64,000 bases of DNA from Akkermansiaceae bacterium UBA5689 (GTDB lineage: Bacteria > Verrucomicrobiota > Verrucomicrobiia > Verrucomicrobiales > Akkermansiaceae): the NCBI GenBank assembly GCA_002420305.1, contig DIHT01000148.1, positions 5,000 through 68,999 of the forward strand, written 5' to 3'. Positions 37,312-46,524 of this stretch are shown here, in pieces. Within the stretch, counting starts at the first letter, position 1, and each line of letters begins with the position of its first letter. The notes under the pieces are model-generated. The model had not been told where the DNA came from. It did no database searches and worked only from the letters and a program-made list of their open reading frames with translations. Made by a program: the position numbers and the translations under genes.

Positions 37312-38856
37312 ATGGCAATTCAGCGTGCGCTTTTATCAGTTTCAGACAAGGCAGGGTTGGAAGACTTTGCGCGAGCACTTCACGAGGAGTTTGGCGTAGA
37401 GCTTCTTTCAACAGGTGGAACGGCGAAGGCCCTGCGAGATGCTGGTCTGCCTGTGATTGATGTCTCCGATTATACGCAGGCTCCTGAGCTGTTTGAAGGA
37501 AGGGTTAAGACCCTGCATCCGAAGGTGCACGGGGGCTTGCTCCACAAGAGAGATTCGAAGGAACACAGGAAACAGGCAGAAGAAAACGAGATCAAGCCCA
37601 TCGACCTTGTGGTCGTTAATCTTTACCCTTTTGAGGAAACAGTTGCAAAAGATGGCGTCACGGTAGGAGAGGCCATTGAAAACATTGATATCGGAGGTCC
37701 ATCGATGTTGCGAAGCGCTGCCAAAAACGCCGCCTCGGTCACGGTGGTCACGGATCCCAGTGACTACGCCACAGTCGTGGATGAGATACGTAGTCACGAT
37801 GGAGATACCAGTCTTCGGTTACGAGAAGAACTTGCAGTGAAGGTTTTCAAGCGTACCTCGGATTACGATATCGCCATCGCAAATTATCTTGGAAAGTGCG
37901 ATGAGAGCACAGCTGCCTGTTTCTCAACTACAATACCCCTCGAGCGAGAGCTGCGCTACGGTGACAATCCTCACCAGAAGGCTCGCCTGTATGGCTCCTT
38001 CAGCGATCATTTTAGCAAGCTGCAGGGGAAGGAGCTCAGCTACACCAATATTCTCGATATCGAAGCTGCGGCTGATTTGATCATGGATTTTCGTAGGCCG
38101 ACGGTAGCAATACTGAAGCATACTAATCCCTGCGGAGTGGGCCAGGACGATGAGGATCTGAGAGTAGCGTGGCAGAAAGCGTTCGAGACGGACCGCCAAG
38201 CTCCTTTTGGAGGAGTGATTGTGTGCAACCGACCTCTAACCGAGAGTCTGGCACGGGTTATCAGTGAGATTTTCACGGATGTCATTATTGCTCCAGATTT
38301 TGAGTCGGAGGCGCGGGCGATCCTGCAGAAGAAGAAAAACCTCAGGCTGATGAAGATTAACGAGAGCTACAAACAGGAAAAGAAGGAGCCTCTAATCCGC
38401 TCTGCACCCGGTGGGTTGATGGTGATGGAACGTGATCACACAGCAATGGGACTGGAGAATCTAGAGGAGAAGGTTGTGACTGAGCGCCCACCGACCAAGG
38501 AGGAGATCCAAGCGATGCGTTTCGGGTGGAGAGTGGTCAAGCACGTGAAGTCCAACGCTATTGTTTTTGCCACCACGGATAGTACGATCGGAATCGGAGC
38601 AGGGCAGATGAGCCGGATCGACTCCTCTCGCATTGCGGTGTGGAAGGCTGAGGAATCGGGGTTGTCGCTTAAGGGTAGCGTGATTGCCTCTGATGCGATG
38701 TTTCCCTTTGCGGATGGTCTTGAGGCGGCAATTCAGGCAGGTGCAACTGCATGTATCCAGCCGGGAGGGTCGGTAAGAGACGAAGAGGTGATCGCAGCGG
38801 CTAATGAGGCGGGGCTTTCAATGGTGTTTACCGGGCACCGTCATTTCCGTCACTGA
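37312..38856 (+). CDS. purH: Bifunctional AICAR formyltransferase/IMP cyclohydrolase
   Basis: Performs the last two steps of de novo IMP synthesis. The N-terminal cyclohydrolase domain (MGS-like, first about 200 residues) has [15 protein letters not shown], and the C-terminal transformylase has KHTNPCGVG and ends with [11 protein letters not shown]. At 514 aa it is normal. The 267 bp upstream hold no recognised purine or ZTP riboswitch. Confidence 0.95.
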   Translation: MAIQRALLSVSDKAGLEDFARALHEEFGVELLSTGGTAKALRDAGLPVIDVSDYTQAPELFEGRVKTLHPKVHGGLLHKRDSKEHRKQAEENEIKPIDLVVVNLYPFEETVAKDGVTVGEAIENIDIGGPSMLRSAAKNAASVTVVTDPSDYATVVDEIRSHDGDTSLRLREELAVKVFKRTSDYDIAIANYLGKCDESTAACFSTTIPLERELRYGDNPHQKARLYGSFSDHFSKLQGKELSYTNILDIEAAADLIMDFRRPTVAILKHTNPCGVGQDDEDLRVAWQKAFETDRQAPFGGVIVCNRPLTESLARVISEIFTDVIIAPDFESEARAILQKKKNLRLMKINESYKQEKKEPLIRSAPGGLMVMERDHTAMGLENLEEKVVTERPPTKEEIQAMRFGWRVVKHVKSNAIVFATTDSTIGIGAGQMSRIDSSRIAVWKAEESGLSLKGSVIASDAMFPFADGLEAAIQAGATACIQPGGSVRDEEVIAAANEAGLSMVFTGHRHFRH

Positions 38857-38909
38857 GGTTTTCGTTGCCGGGGTACACCGGCTCAGGAGTTTTCATATCT
38901 GGCCGTAAA

Positions 38910-39659
38910 ATGCTGAAGCTAGGAGTTAACATTGATCACGTGGCTACCCTCAGGCAGGCCCGCTACGCTACAATGCTGGAATCGAACAATGCGGAGCCTG
39001 ACATCGTAATGTCCGCCCTGGCAGCGAAGAGAGGAGGAGCGGACTCAATAACCATGCATGTGCGAGGGGATAGAAGGCATGTGCAGGAAGAGGATGTGTT
39101 TCGCGTTAAGGAAGCATGTAACCTGCCGGTCAATTTTGAGATGGCCAGTACGGCTGAGATGGTGGCAATGGCTCTCAGGCTGCGTCCTGAATTTGTATGT
39201 CTGGTCCCAGAAAACAGGCAGGAGATCACCACAGAGGGAGGGCTTGACGTTTTCGGGCAAAGAGAGACTCTTCGTGCAACGGTGGGAGCTCTGAAAAATG
39301 GGGGAAGCAAGGTGAGCATGTTCATCGACCCAGATGAAGAGCAGGTCAGAGCGTCACGGGAAATTGGGGCCGATATGGTTGAGCTGCATACCGGTTCGTT
39401 TGCCAATTGTGAAGGAGCGATGAGGAAGGAAGAGCTTGCCCGGTTGGCAGCAGCTGCACGAGTTGGCAATCAACTGGGTCTGTGCATTAATGCGGGGCAC
39501 GGTATCAACTACGACAATCTAGAAGAGCTTTTCGAAATCCCTCATCTGGTAGAGCTCAACATCGGACATAGCATCGTATCGCGAGCTGTCATGACGGGGA
39601 TGGAGCAGGCCGTGCGGGAAATGGCGGTGCTTATGGAGCGATATACGGTGGAACCATGA
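38910..39659 (+). CDS. pdxJ: Pyridoxine 5'-phosphate synthase
   Basis: Condenses 3-amino-1-hydroxyacetone phosphate with deoxyxylulose phosphate to make pyridoxine phosphate (vitamin B6). LGVNIDHVATLRQAR at the start and NAGHGINYDN near the end are signature stretches. ATG 38910 gives 249 aa and a family-like N-terminus; an upstream in-frame start at 38865 would add 15 unrelated residues. The stop overlaps the ATG of acpS by 4 bp, an order also found in E. coli (pdxJ-acpS). Confidence 0.95.
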   Translation: MLKLGVNIDHVATLRQARYATMLESNNAEPDIVMSALAAKRGGADSITMHVRGDRRHVQEEDVFRVKEACNLPVNFEMASTAEMVAMALRLRPEFVCLVPENRQEITTEGGLDVFGQRETLRATVGALKNGGSKVSMFIDPDEEQVRASREIGADMVELHTGSFANCEGAMRKEELARLAAAARVGNQLGLCINAGHGINYDNLEELFEIPHLVELNIGHSIVSRAVMTGMEQAVREMAVLMERYTVEP

Positions 39660-40042
39660 AGGTCTTCGGGATTGGTATCGACGTGATCGAAATTGAGCGA
39701 GTTGAGAAAGCAATTGAGACTTTCGGCGACCGCTTTCTTGCTCGGATCTTTACCGTGGATGAGCGCGACTACTGCATGAGACAGAATCGTCCTGCTGTTC
39801 ATTTTGCCGCTCGCTGGTCCGCAAAAGAGGCGACATCAAAGGCTCTGGGAACAGGCATCGGAGAGTTGCTTTCTTGGGGAGATATGGAAGTTGTCCGTCG
39901 GCAATCAGGGGAGCCGGAGATGGTTTTGAGTGGCGACGGACTGGCGTTCTGTAGTCAGCATGGGATCGATCAGATCAAGGTCAGCCTCACTCACGCCAAG
40001 CATTATGCGGCAGCGAACGCAGTTGCGCTTACTACGTCCTAA
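39656..40042 (+). CDS. acpS: Holo-[acyl-carrier-protein] synthase
   Basis: Attaches phosphopantetheine from CoA to acyl carrier protein. The family motifs GIGIDVIEIERVEKAI (metal-binding Asp) and FAARWSAKEATSKALGTGI are intact, and SLTHAKHYAAANAVA ends the fold. The protein is 128 aa, the usual length. It is coupled to pdxJ by a 4-bp overlap. Confidence 0.95.
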   Translation: MKVFGIGIDVIEIERVEKAIETFGDRFLARIFTVDERDYCMRQNRPAVHFAARWSAKEATSKALGTGIGELLSWGDMEVVRRQSGEPEMVLSGDGLAFCSQHGIDQIKVSLTHAKHYAAANAVALTTS

Positions 40043-40077
40043 GCAGGGCGGCTGCTCTCGTTTCAGAATGTTCGAGG

Positions 40078-40929
40078 CTAGGGGAGGGAAAGTAGTATTT
40101 CCCGGATAATCTTTGCAGCGAGGATGGACGAGCGGCCAGTTGGATCGAGTTCGGGAGCTAATTCGACAACGTCACAGGCAACGACCCTCTGCCAGGGTAG
40201 CGCTGCAAGTAATTCTTCCAGTTTTGGCCAGTTGACCCCCCCCGGTTCCGGAGTTCCCGTTCCAGGTAGGTCTGCCGGGTCGAGGAAGTCGAGGTCCAGA
40301 GTGAGGTAAAGAGGCAAGCCCTCTACTGTTTTCAATGCGCTGGAAAGTATATCTATGTCAGGAGGGACGAGGCAGCCAGACTCTCGGAGGTCGTCGAACT
40401 CAGTTGAGCTACCTGAGCGGATGCCGCACTGTAAAATTCGAGAGGGTGGGATCATGTCGCGGATACGCCGCATGCAGCAGGCATGACTCCACTGCGTGTT
40501 AGTCCATTCGTTTCTCAGGTCTGCATGCGCGTCGAATTGAACAACGGCCAGGCCCGGATGATGCTCGAGGACTGCAGCTACTGCTCCGGGGGTGAAGGAG
40601 TGCTCTCCTCCGATCAGGAGGGGAGTCAATTTCTTCGAGAGAAGGTGCAGGGAGGCTTCCTTGACGAGAGTATTGACTTTTTCAGCGCTCTCCCCGGCCA
40701 CGATAAGGTTTCCCAGGTCACTGAAAGGTCTTAGGCTCAGATCACGGTGAAGAAAGGGAGAGTAGCTCTCGAGGCAATCTGATGCTTCCCGAATTGAATC
40801 GGGTCCTCGTGCCGCGCCTTTGCGAAAGCAGGCTGTGCCATCGAATGGGACACCAAGAAGAGCAGGTGTCCCGTTGACAGGTTCTGCGGCGGATTCAAGA
40901 TATGGAACGCGGGGAGGAGAGATAGTCAC
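40078..40929 (-). CDS. speB: Agmatinase-type ureohydrolase
   Basis: Arginase-family enzyme of 283 aa; expected to turn agmatine into putrescine and urea using two manganese ions. Metal motifs: GGEHSFTPG, QFDAHADLR and LDLDFLDPADLPGTGTPEPG. It overlaps nspC by 4 bp in a polyamine gene group, which favours agmatinase over arginase or guanidinobutyrase. No arginine decarboxylase gene is in the window. Confidence 0.88.
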   Translation of the reverse strand: MTISPPRVPYLESAAEPVNGTPALLGVPFDGTACFRKGAARGPDSIREASDCLESYSPFLHRDLSLRPFSDLGNLIVAGESAEKVNTLVKEASLHLLSKKLTPLLIGGEHSFTPGAVAAVLEHHPGLAVVQFDAHADLRNEWTNTQWSHACCMRRIRDMIPPSRILQCGIRSGSSTEFDDLRESGCLVPPDIDILSSALKTVEGLPLYLTLDLDFLDPADLPGTGTPEPGGVNWPKLEELLAALPWQRVVACDVVELAPELDPTGRSSILAAKIIREILLSLP

Positions 40930-42074
40930 ATCAGATGTCGTTTAAAATCTTCGTAATCAAAAGATCGAATCATCTGATCGTTGCCGCTTTCATCACGCAA
41001 GATGATGGAGGGATGCTGGATTCCATTAAAGTATGTAGTTTTGACCATAGTATACTGGGCCATATCCTGAAAAATCAGATGATCTCCGATTTTCAGTGGT
41101 CGATGGAAGTTGTATGCTCCGATAATGTCCCCCGCCAGACAAGTGCTACCCCCGAGGTGATAGCGGTGAGTTCCCCGTTCAAGGGAAGGTGTGCCGTCGA
41201 GGGTCAGTTTGGGCCGATATGGCATTTCAAGGACGTCGGGCATATGAGCCGTCGCAGAGACGTCGAGAATTGCTACGGTCTGCTCTCCACTTTGGAAAAT
41301 ATCGAGAACCGTAGAGTGGAGGCTTCCTGCGTTGAGGACTGGGGCTTCACCGGGCTCGAGCCATATCTCGTCCAGATGATAGTTGTTCCGGGATTTCTTT
41401 ATGAGATCGCCGAGTAGTTGTTGGTCATAGTCAGGGCGAGTCAGAGCATGGCCGCCGCCCATATTCAGCCACCGGATTTGAGGTCGCCGAAGAAGAGCCC
41501 CAAAGTGAAGGTCGAGGGATTCAAGAGTCGCGGCAAGAGCATCGCTGTTCTGGTCGCAAAGGGAGTGAAAGTGGCAGCCACTGAGTCCCTCCAGGTCTGC
41601 GTTTTTTAAGCTGCCCGGAGGAGTGCCGAGACGAGAGCCTTGACGGCATGGATCGTAGATGGGAGGTGAGCCGGTTGAGCGCTGTGGGTTGAGCCGTAGT
41701 CCGTAGGAAATAATACCCTGTTGGTAGCGAGGGTGACTCAGGGCATAGTGACGCCAATGCTGCCAGTGAGACAGGGAGTTAAAGATAATGTGTGAACTGA
41801 GCTCGAATAGCTCAGTGTCCGTATCACGGTAAACGGGGCCACAGGTGAGCACTGTTTCGCCGAAAAATTCTTGAGCGAGCTGTGCCTCCCACAGGCCTGA
41901 TGCGCAGCACCCGTCGAGGTGATCGCGCAGTAGTGGAAATACCGCGGGAAGGGCAAAGGCTTTCAGCGCCTGAACGATCCGGCAGCCTGTTCTGGCCTTG
42001 AGTTCGGAGAGGGCTTCGCAGTTCTTCCTGATCACTGCGAGATCGATGAGGTAGGCCGGGGTAGGCGGTCTCAC
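40926..42074 (-). CDS. nspC: Carboxynorspermidine decarboxylase
   Basis: PLP-dependent, fold-III (alanine-racemase-like) decarboxylase of 382 aa that makes norspermidine or spermidine from the carboxylated precursor. It has the PLP lysine in VQALKAFALP, CHFHSLCDQ and the EPGEAPVLNAGSL stretch with family-specific wording. It lies next to the matching dehydrogenase and speB. The carboxyspermidine pathway is common in bacteria that lack S-adenosylmethionine decarboxylase and spermidine synthase. Confidence 0.9.
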   Translation of the reverse strand: MRPPTPAYLIDLAVIRKNCEALSELKARTGCRIVQALKAFALPAVFPLLRDHLDGCCASGLWEAQLAQEFFGETVLTCGPVYRDTDTELFELSSHIIFNSLSHWQHWRHYALSHPRYQQGIISYGLRLNPQRSTGSPPIYDPCRQGSRLGTPPGSLKNADLEGLSGCHFHSLCDQNSDALAATLESLDLHFGALLRRPQIRWLNMGGGHALTRPDYDQQLLGDLIKKSRNNYHLDEIWLEPGEAPVLNAGSLHSTVLDIFQSGEQTVAILDVSATAHMPDVLEMPYRPKLTLDGTPSLERGTHRYHLGGSTCLAGDIIGAYNFHRPLKIGDHLIFQDMAQYTMVKTTYFNGIQHPSIILRDESGNDQMIRSFDYEDFKRHLM

Positions 42075-42131
42075 GGAAGATGTTTAACTGGTGGCTCGTG
42101 CGTTGTCGACCCTGAGCTGGTAGTAAACTCT

Positions 42132-43349
42132 TCAGGAACAAGCTTCCCTGACGAAAGGGTCACTCTCCTCAATCGACCAGGAGAGTCCGAAGGAATTAAG
42201 GTCTTCCATGAAGGGGTCTGGATCAAAATGCTCCATATTCCATACCCCGGCCTCGAACCACTTCTTTTGAAGCATCAGTTTGGCTCCGATCATGGCAGGT
42301 ACGCCTGTCGTGTATGAGACTGCCTGGGAACCGGTTTCTCTGAAGGAGCTTTCATGAGAGCAAGTGTTGTAAATGTAAATGCTTCGAGGTTGGTTTCCTT
42401 TCCTTCCGCGTAGAATGCATCCGATACAGGTTTGTCCGGTTGTAGACTCTCCGAGGCTTCCAGGATCGGGCAGAATAGATTTGAGGAATTGAAGGGGCAC
42501 GATGGGTTTTCCGTGGTAATCGATCGGATGAATACTGGTCATCCCCACATTTGTAAGCACCTTCAGGTGTTGCAGGTAGGATGGTGAAAAGGACATCCAG
42601 AACTGTGCTCTTCGGAGTGAGGGGTATGCCGTCGTGAGAGACTCTAGTTCCTCATGATACATCCGGTAGATTTCAAAATCACCTATTCCTTCCGGACAGG
42701 AAAAAGAGCGGTGAGTGGAAAATGCTGGGGACTCCACAAACTGGTCTCCTTCCCAGTGACGGCAAGCTGCTGAGACTTCCCGAATATTAATTTCGGGATT
42801 GAAATTTGTAGCAAAGGATTCGTTGTTTTCTCCGCCGTTCACATCGACAATATCGAGCTCACTAATTTCATCAAAATAATGTTTTGAGCCAAAGGATGTG
42901 AAGACGTTCGTTACTCCCGGGTCAAATCCTGAGCCCAAGAGGGCGCAGAGATTCTTTTCTTGGAATCTCTCATGATATTGCCATTGCCATTTGTATTCAA
43001 AACGGGCGATCTCTGGAGACTCATAATTTGCTGTGTCTAGATAGTTTGTCCCGGTAGCGAGGCAGGCCTCCATCAAGGTCAGATTCTGGTATGGTAGTGC
43101 CAAATTCAGAAGAAGGTCCGGGGACAGGTTGCGGAGGAGTGCAATAGCCTCGTCCAGATTATCTGCATCCACACGATGGGTCGAAATCTCTTGCCCTGTT
43201 CTCTGGCGAATGGATGTCGCGACGATGCGGCATTTTGACAGAGTGCGGGAAGCGAGATGAATCTCGTGAAAGATTTCAGGAAGCTGTGCGCACTTGTGGG
43301 CGGCGACACTTCCAACCCCGCCAGCTCCAACAATTAGGATCGTATTCAC
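42132..43349 (-). CDS. Carboxynorspermidine synthase (saccharopine-dehydrogenase-like)
   Basis: A 405-aa NAD(P)-dependent enzyme (LYS1/saccharopine dehydrogenase family) that reductively couples aspartate semialdehyde with a diamine to give carboxy(nor)spermidine. The N-terminal Rossmann motif is ILIVGAGGVGSVAAHKCA, and ALLGSGFDPGVTNVF is typical of the family. It is first in the group, followed by nspC and speB, so putrescine from agmatine would feed this enzyme. The product (spermidine or norspermidine) cannot be decided from sequence. Confidence 0.9.
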   Translation of the reverse strand: MNTILIVGAGGVGSVAAHKCAQLPEIFHEIHLASRTLSKCRIVATSIRQRTGQEISTHRVDADNLDEAIALLRNLSPDLLLNLALPYQNLTLMEACLATGTNYLDTANYESPEIARFEYKWQWQYHERFQEKNLCALLGSGFDPGVTNVFTSFGSKHYFDEISELDIVDVNGGENNESFATNFNPEINIREVSAACRHWEGDQFVESPAFSTHRSFSCPEGIGDFEIYRMYHEELESLTTAYPSLRRAQFWMSFSPSYLQHLKVLTNVGMTSIHPIDYHGKPIVPLQFLKSILPDPGSLGESTTGQTCIGCILRGRKGNQPRSIYIYNTCSHESSFRETGSQAVSYTTGVPAMIGAKLMLQKKWFEAGVWNMEHFDPDPFMEDLNSFGLSWSIEESDPFVREACS

Positions 43350-43551
43350 GTTTAAACGAGGGCGACTGGAGTCTTGGAGTTCGGGCTCTGACCAGGACGG
43401 TTCGTCTTAATTCTGGATGGAGAGAGAATGGATGGAAGATAGGGAAGGCCCTTTTTGGGATGACTCCTTTAGAGTTTCTTGAATGCGGCAAAAGACAAGA
43501 GAAGGCTGATCGTGCATTGCTTGCAGGAAAAAAGGAGCGTAAGTTTCTGAC

Positions 43552-43971
43552 ATGAAGATGCTGGCAGACGATTCACTCGTGATTGGTAAGACAAAAGAGC
43601 TTTGTGCGGCAATTGCTGATGACCCGGAATATCGGTCTATGATGGAAAAGGTCGAGCGATTCATGGAGGATGATGCAGCCAAGTTACAGTTTCAGAGTGT
43701 TCAGGAACGCAGCCAGGAGCTCGGTCAGAAGCAACAATCCGGACTGGAGCTAAGTGTTGGTGAGGTCGAGGATTTTGAGACTGCCCGCGAGGCATTGATG
43801 AGTAATACCGTGGCGAGGGAGTTCATGGACGCCCAGCAAAGTCTGCAATCGGTTCAAAGTGCGATTGGAAAATATGTAGGAATCACCCTTGAGCTGGGCC
43901 GAGTGCCTGCGGAGGAAGATCTTGCTGATCAGGAAGGCTGTTGCAACGAGGGAGGGTGCGGCTGCGGCTAG
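43552..43971 (+). CDS. YlbF/YmcA-family protein with a cysteine-rich tail
   Basis: A small all-helical protein of 139 aa. The arrangement (LVIGKTKELCAAIADDPEY at the start, repeated Gln/Glu-rich helices) resembles YlbF/YmcA, which in Bacillus act with YaaT and RNase Y in RNA processing and biofilm and competence control. The last 10 residues (CCNEGGCGCG) are cysteine-rich, a metal-binding-like tail not usual for the family. Which role it has here is unclear. It is isolated between divergent and convergent genes. Confidence 0.65.
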   Translation: MKMLADDSLVIGKTKELCAAIADDPEYRSMMEKVERFMEDDAAKLQFQSVQERSQELGQKQQSGLELSVGEVEDFETAREALMSNTVAREFMDAQQSLQSVQSAIGKYVGITLELGRVPAEEDLADQEGCCNEGGCGCG

Positions 43972-44024
43972 AGCTGTCTTCGGGCAGGGTGGTTTTTGGT
44001 GCTGGATGAAGCTCTGAACTAGGT

Positions 44025-44780
44025 TCAGGAAAGGCGCTTTCCTGCATCCTGATCGAGAAAGAATGTGGTGTCGTTGTGTGATTGAAGGTAGGTGGCAGGG
44101 ACCTCGGATGTGATTCCTGATGTGAGTGCTCGCTCAACGATGTCTGCCTTGCTGCTTCCAAAGGCGAGGAGGGCAATGCGCTGGGCGCCGAGTATTGTCT
44201 TCACGCCCATGGTGATGGCGCGCTGAGGAACGTCGGCAGCTCCACCAAAGGCCTCTGCCGCGTCATTGATGGTGACTTGGTTAAGCTCTGTTGCGTGCGT
44301 AGCAACGTCGGGGCTCACGCCGGGTTCATTAAATCCAATGTGACCATTTCTTCCAATGCCGAGTACCTGGAGATCGATGCCTCCTGCCTCTTCGATTTGG
44401 TTCTCGTAGGCAGAGCAGTGACTCTCAATATTGTCCGCTGCCACCATCACCTCTGGAATGTGAATGTTCTCTGGGTTTATATCGATATGATTAAAAAGGT
44501 GAGAGTGCATGAACTGCCAGTAGCTCTCTGGATGCTCCCGGGCGATACCGATATATTCATCGAGATTGAAGGTGACGACGTTCCGAAAAGATAACCCGTC
44601 CCTATGCATTCGAATCAATTCCTTGTAGAGCTGGATAGGAGTATTTCCGGTCGCCAACCCCAGAACTGTGGTTCTTTCTTCGCTATCTCGAGAGCGAATG
44701 AGTTGGGAGATATCCTCAGCGAGGGCCGTCGATGCGGATTGGGAGGAAGCGAATATTCGGTAGGAGGGGACTTCAGGCAT
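44025..44780 (-). CDS. nagB: Glucosamine-6-phosphate deaminase
   Basis: Converts glucosamine 6-phosphate to fructose 6-phosphate and ammonia during amino-sugar use. The 251-aa protein shows LGLATGNTPIQLYKEL, FNLDEYIGIAREHPESY and LGIGRNGHIGFNEPG, which carry the substrate and catalytic residues (Asp, Glu, His). nagA is not adjacent. It is 79 bp upstream of... the miaA start is on the same strand further on, so both may be on one transcript. Confidence 0.93.
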   Translation of the reverse strand: MPEVPSYRIFASSQSASTALAEDISQLIRSRDSEERTTVLGLATGNTPIQLYKELIRMHRDGLSFRNVVTFNLDEYIGIAREHPESYWQFMHSHLFNHIDINPENIHIPEVMVAADNIESHCSAYENQIEEAGGIDLQVLGIGRNGHIGFNEPGVSPDVATHATELNQVTINDAAEAFGGAADVPQRAITMGVKTILGAQRIALLAFGSSKADIVERALTSGITSEVPATYLQSHNDTTFFLDQDAGKRLS

Positions 44781-44859
44781 GGGAACGGCGTATTCGTGGG
44801 AGCTACACAGATTTGTTGGGTGGAATCAATATGAACAAATAGCCAAGGGAGTTTTCTCC

Positions 44860-45756
44860 TCAGTCCGTCAACAGTTTGTGAGCCGCTGTGATAATCTCGC
44901 GGGATGAGCAGCCTCCTGGAATGGAGGTCAACCAGCCTTCCCGTCGGAACCAGGTTCGCTGGCGCTTGGCGTATTGGCGGGTTGCGATCACAATTTCCTC
45001 TTCACAGGTAGAACGGTCAATCGCGCCATCAAGAAGGCGCTGGATTTGCGGAACGCCGATAGCTCGGGATACAGCGGGGCCGGGAGCGGGAAGAGCAGCC
45101 AGTTCTTCTGCGGCGTTGCGCCCAAGCATCTCGGAGGTCCGCCTGCGGATACGTTGGTCAAGGTCCGAGGGATCCCAAGTGAGTAAAAAACCGCGAAGGG
45201 CGTCTTGTGGTGCTTGAAATGAGGATCTCCGTGCGGAGGCGGGCTGACCGCCGGACAGGCTTATTTCCAGCGCACGTTGGAGGTAGCGAGGGTTTTTATG
45301 ATCAATATTAGCCGCCGTGACTGGATCGACCTCGAGCAGGCGCGCATTTAGTTCGTCGAGAGAGAGTGTCTCAAGTTGAGCTCGGAGCCCGGGGGCGGTA
45401 GCGGGTATGTTGTCTGGCCCATGAGTAAGGAACTTGAGATAGAGTCCAGATCCACCTACGATTATCGGGAGTTTTCCCCTTGCGCGGATGCTCTCAATGA
45501 CAGGTAGGGCCATTGTTCGATATTGGCCAGCGTTCAAGATCTCAGAGGGATCCGCAATGCCATAGAGATGGTGAGCTGCGAGGAGCCGATCCTCTTCACT
45601 GGGTGAGGCCGTGATGGTCTCAATACCCCTATACAGCTGCAGGGCATCACCATTAACAATCTCTCCATCGAGCTCACGGGCGAGAGTAAGGGCGTGAGAG
45701 GACTTCCCAGACGCCGTGGGACCACAAATATACAGTGGCTGTGAAGAAGGTTTCAG
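44860..45756 (-). CDS. miaA: tRNA dimethylallyltransferase, probable CTG start
   Basis: Adds a dimethylallyl group to A37 of tRNAs that read U-starting codons. The 298-aa product has the P-loop GPTASGKS at residues 12-19, DALQLYRG, and the later YRTMALPVIE and PIIVGGSGLYLK motifs. No ATG, GTG or TTG exists between the in-frame upstream TAG and the P-loop. CTG at 45756 is preceded by AGGA five bases upstream and gives an MKPSSQPLYICG N-terminus like other MiaA proteins, so I propose it as the start. An automatic call at TTG 45537 would lack the P-loop and give a nonfunctional fragment. An in-frame ATA further upstream is a weaker alternative. Confidence 0.85.
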   Translation of the reverse strand: MKPSSQPLYICGPTASGKSSHALTLARELDGEIVNGDALQLYRGIETITASPSEEDRLLAAHHLYGIADPSEILNAGQYRTMALPVIESIRARGKLPIIVGGSGLYLKFLTHGPDNIPATAPGLRAQLETLSLDELNARLLEVDPVTAANIDHKNPRYLQRALEISLSGGQPASARRSSFQAPQDALRGFLLTWDPSDLDQRIRRRTSEMLGRNAAEELAALPAPGPAVSRAIGVPQIQRLLDGAIDRSTCEEEIVIATRQYAKRQRTWFRREGWLTSIPGGCSSREIITAAHKLLTD

Positions 45757-45816
45757 GGTGTTCCTCGTGTTATACGCTATGTCTCGCTACGGAAGGCTTA
45801 AGCCATACAATACAAA

Positions 45817-45844
45817 ATCCCCATGAACCAGAGTTCATGGGGAT
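45817..45844 (-). terminator. Rho-independent terminator after the RRM gene
   Basis: On the minus strand, ATCCCCATGAA, a six-base loop and TTCATGGGGAT make a perfect 11-bp stem followed by TTTTGTA. It lies 20 bp after the stop of the RRM protein gene and before the miaA start, so it should end the RRM transcript. Confidence 0.85.
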
Positions 45845-45864
45845 AAATGGAGTTTGGGGCGGGC

Positions 45865-46524
45865 CTACTCGTGGGTAGACTCGGTCTCGCCTTGAGACTT
45901 TGCTCCACTGACGATCATCTTGCGGCCCATGAATGGTTGGTCATGGAGAACTTCGACGGCTCTCTTTGCCTCCTCGATGTTTGCCATTTCGATAAATCCA
46001 TAGCCCTTGGATTTATGGGTATTTCGATTGTAGACGATCTCAATGCTTCGTACAGCGCCGACACCCTTGAAGAGTTCTTCGAGTTCATACTCAGCTGCGT
46101 CATAAGACAGGTTGCCGAGATAGAGCCTGTTGGAGTCTACAGGGCTGGGCGCTGGGGCTCCGCGGGAGGAGCTCGAGGTTTTTGCTACTCGGGTCCCGGA
46201 TTTTGGTGCCTTGCGGGGTTCTCGCTTACTTTGGTCGGAGGAACTTCCACCTCCTCGTTTACGGGGAGGTCGAACAGTTTCCTTATGGAGACCGATCGCC
46301 TTAAGGATCTTCTGCCACCAAGTCAGAGGAACGCGTTTTGGTCCCTTGCGTGGTCGGCGACCGCCAGAACGGCGCCCTCCGGACTGGGGGTTTCCTCCTG
46401 AGCCGCCTTCACGGGGCCGGTTACGGTTGCGGTTACGGTTGCGGTTGCGGTTGCGGTTACGGTTACGGTTACCGGAGTCTCCCCCGGATTCAGATCGCCG
46501 CGCGCTGTTGGACGAATCGGACAT
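45865..46524 (-). CDS. RRM-type RNA-binding protein with an Asn-Arg repeat tract
   Basis: A 219-aa protein. The C-terminal RNA recognition motif (about residues 130-205) has RNP2 LYLGNL and RNP1 KSKGYGFIEM, as in the small cyanobacterial and bacteroidete Rbp proteins. The N-terminal 125 residues are basic and low complexity: nine Asn-Arg pairs, Gly/Arg/Ser-rich stretches and a short conserved-looking WWQKILKAIGL helix. Such proteins bind mRNA or act as cold-shock RNA chaperones. The Asn-Arg tract comes from a hexanucleotide repeat. Confidence 0.85.
   Translation of the reverse strand: MSDSSNSARRSESGGDSGNRNRNRNRNRNRNRNRNRPREGGSGGNPQSGGRRSGGRRPRKGPKRVPLTWWQKILKAIGLHKETVRPPRKRGGGSSSDQSKREPRKAPKSGTRVAKTSSSSRGAPAPSPVDSNRLYLGNLSYDAAEYELEELFKGVGAVRSIEIVYNRNTHKSKGYGFIEMANIEEAKRAVEVLHDQPFMGRKMIVSGAKSQGETESTHE
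46419..46472. repeat. Nine-unit hexanucleotide repeat inside the RRM gene
   Basis: Nine back-to-back copies of GGTTAC or GGTTGC on the plus strand, the two variants mixed. On the coding strand each unit specifies one Asn-Arg pair. The unit length is a multiple of three, so copy-number change would alter protein length without breaking the frame. Confidence 0.95.

Noticed and set aside
44860..45537. A shorter miaA beginning at TTG 45537
   Set aside because: It would lack the GPTASGKS P-loop needed for activity; the upstream frame clearly encodes it.
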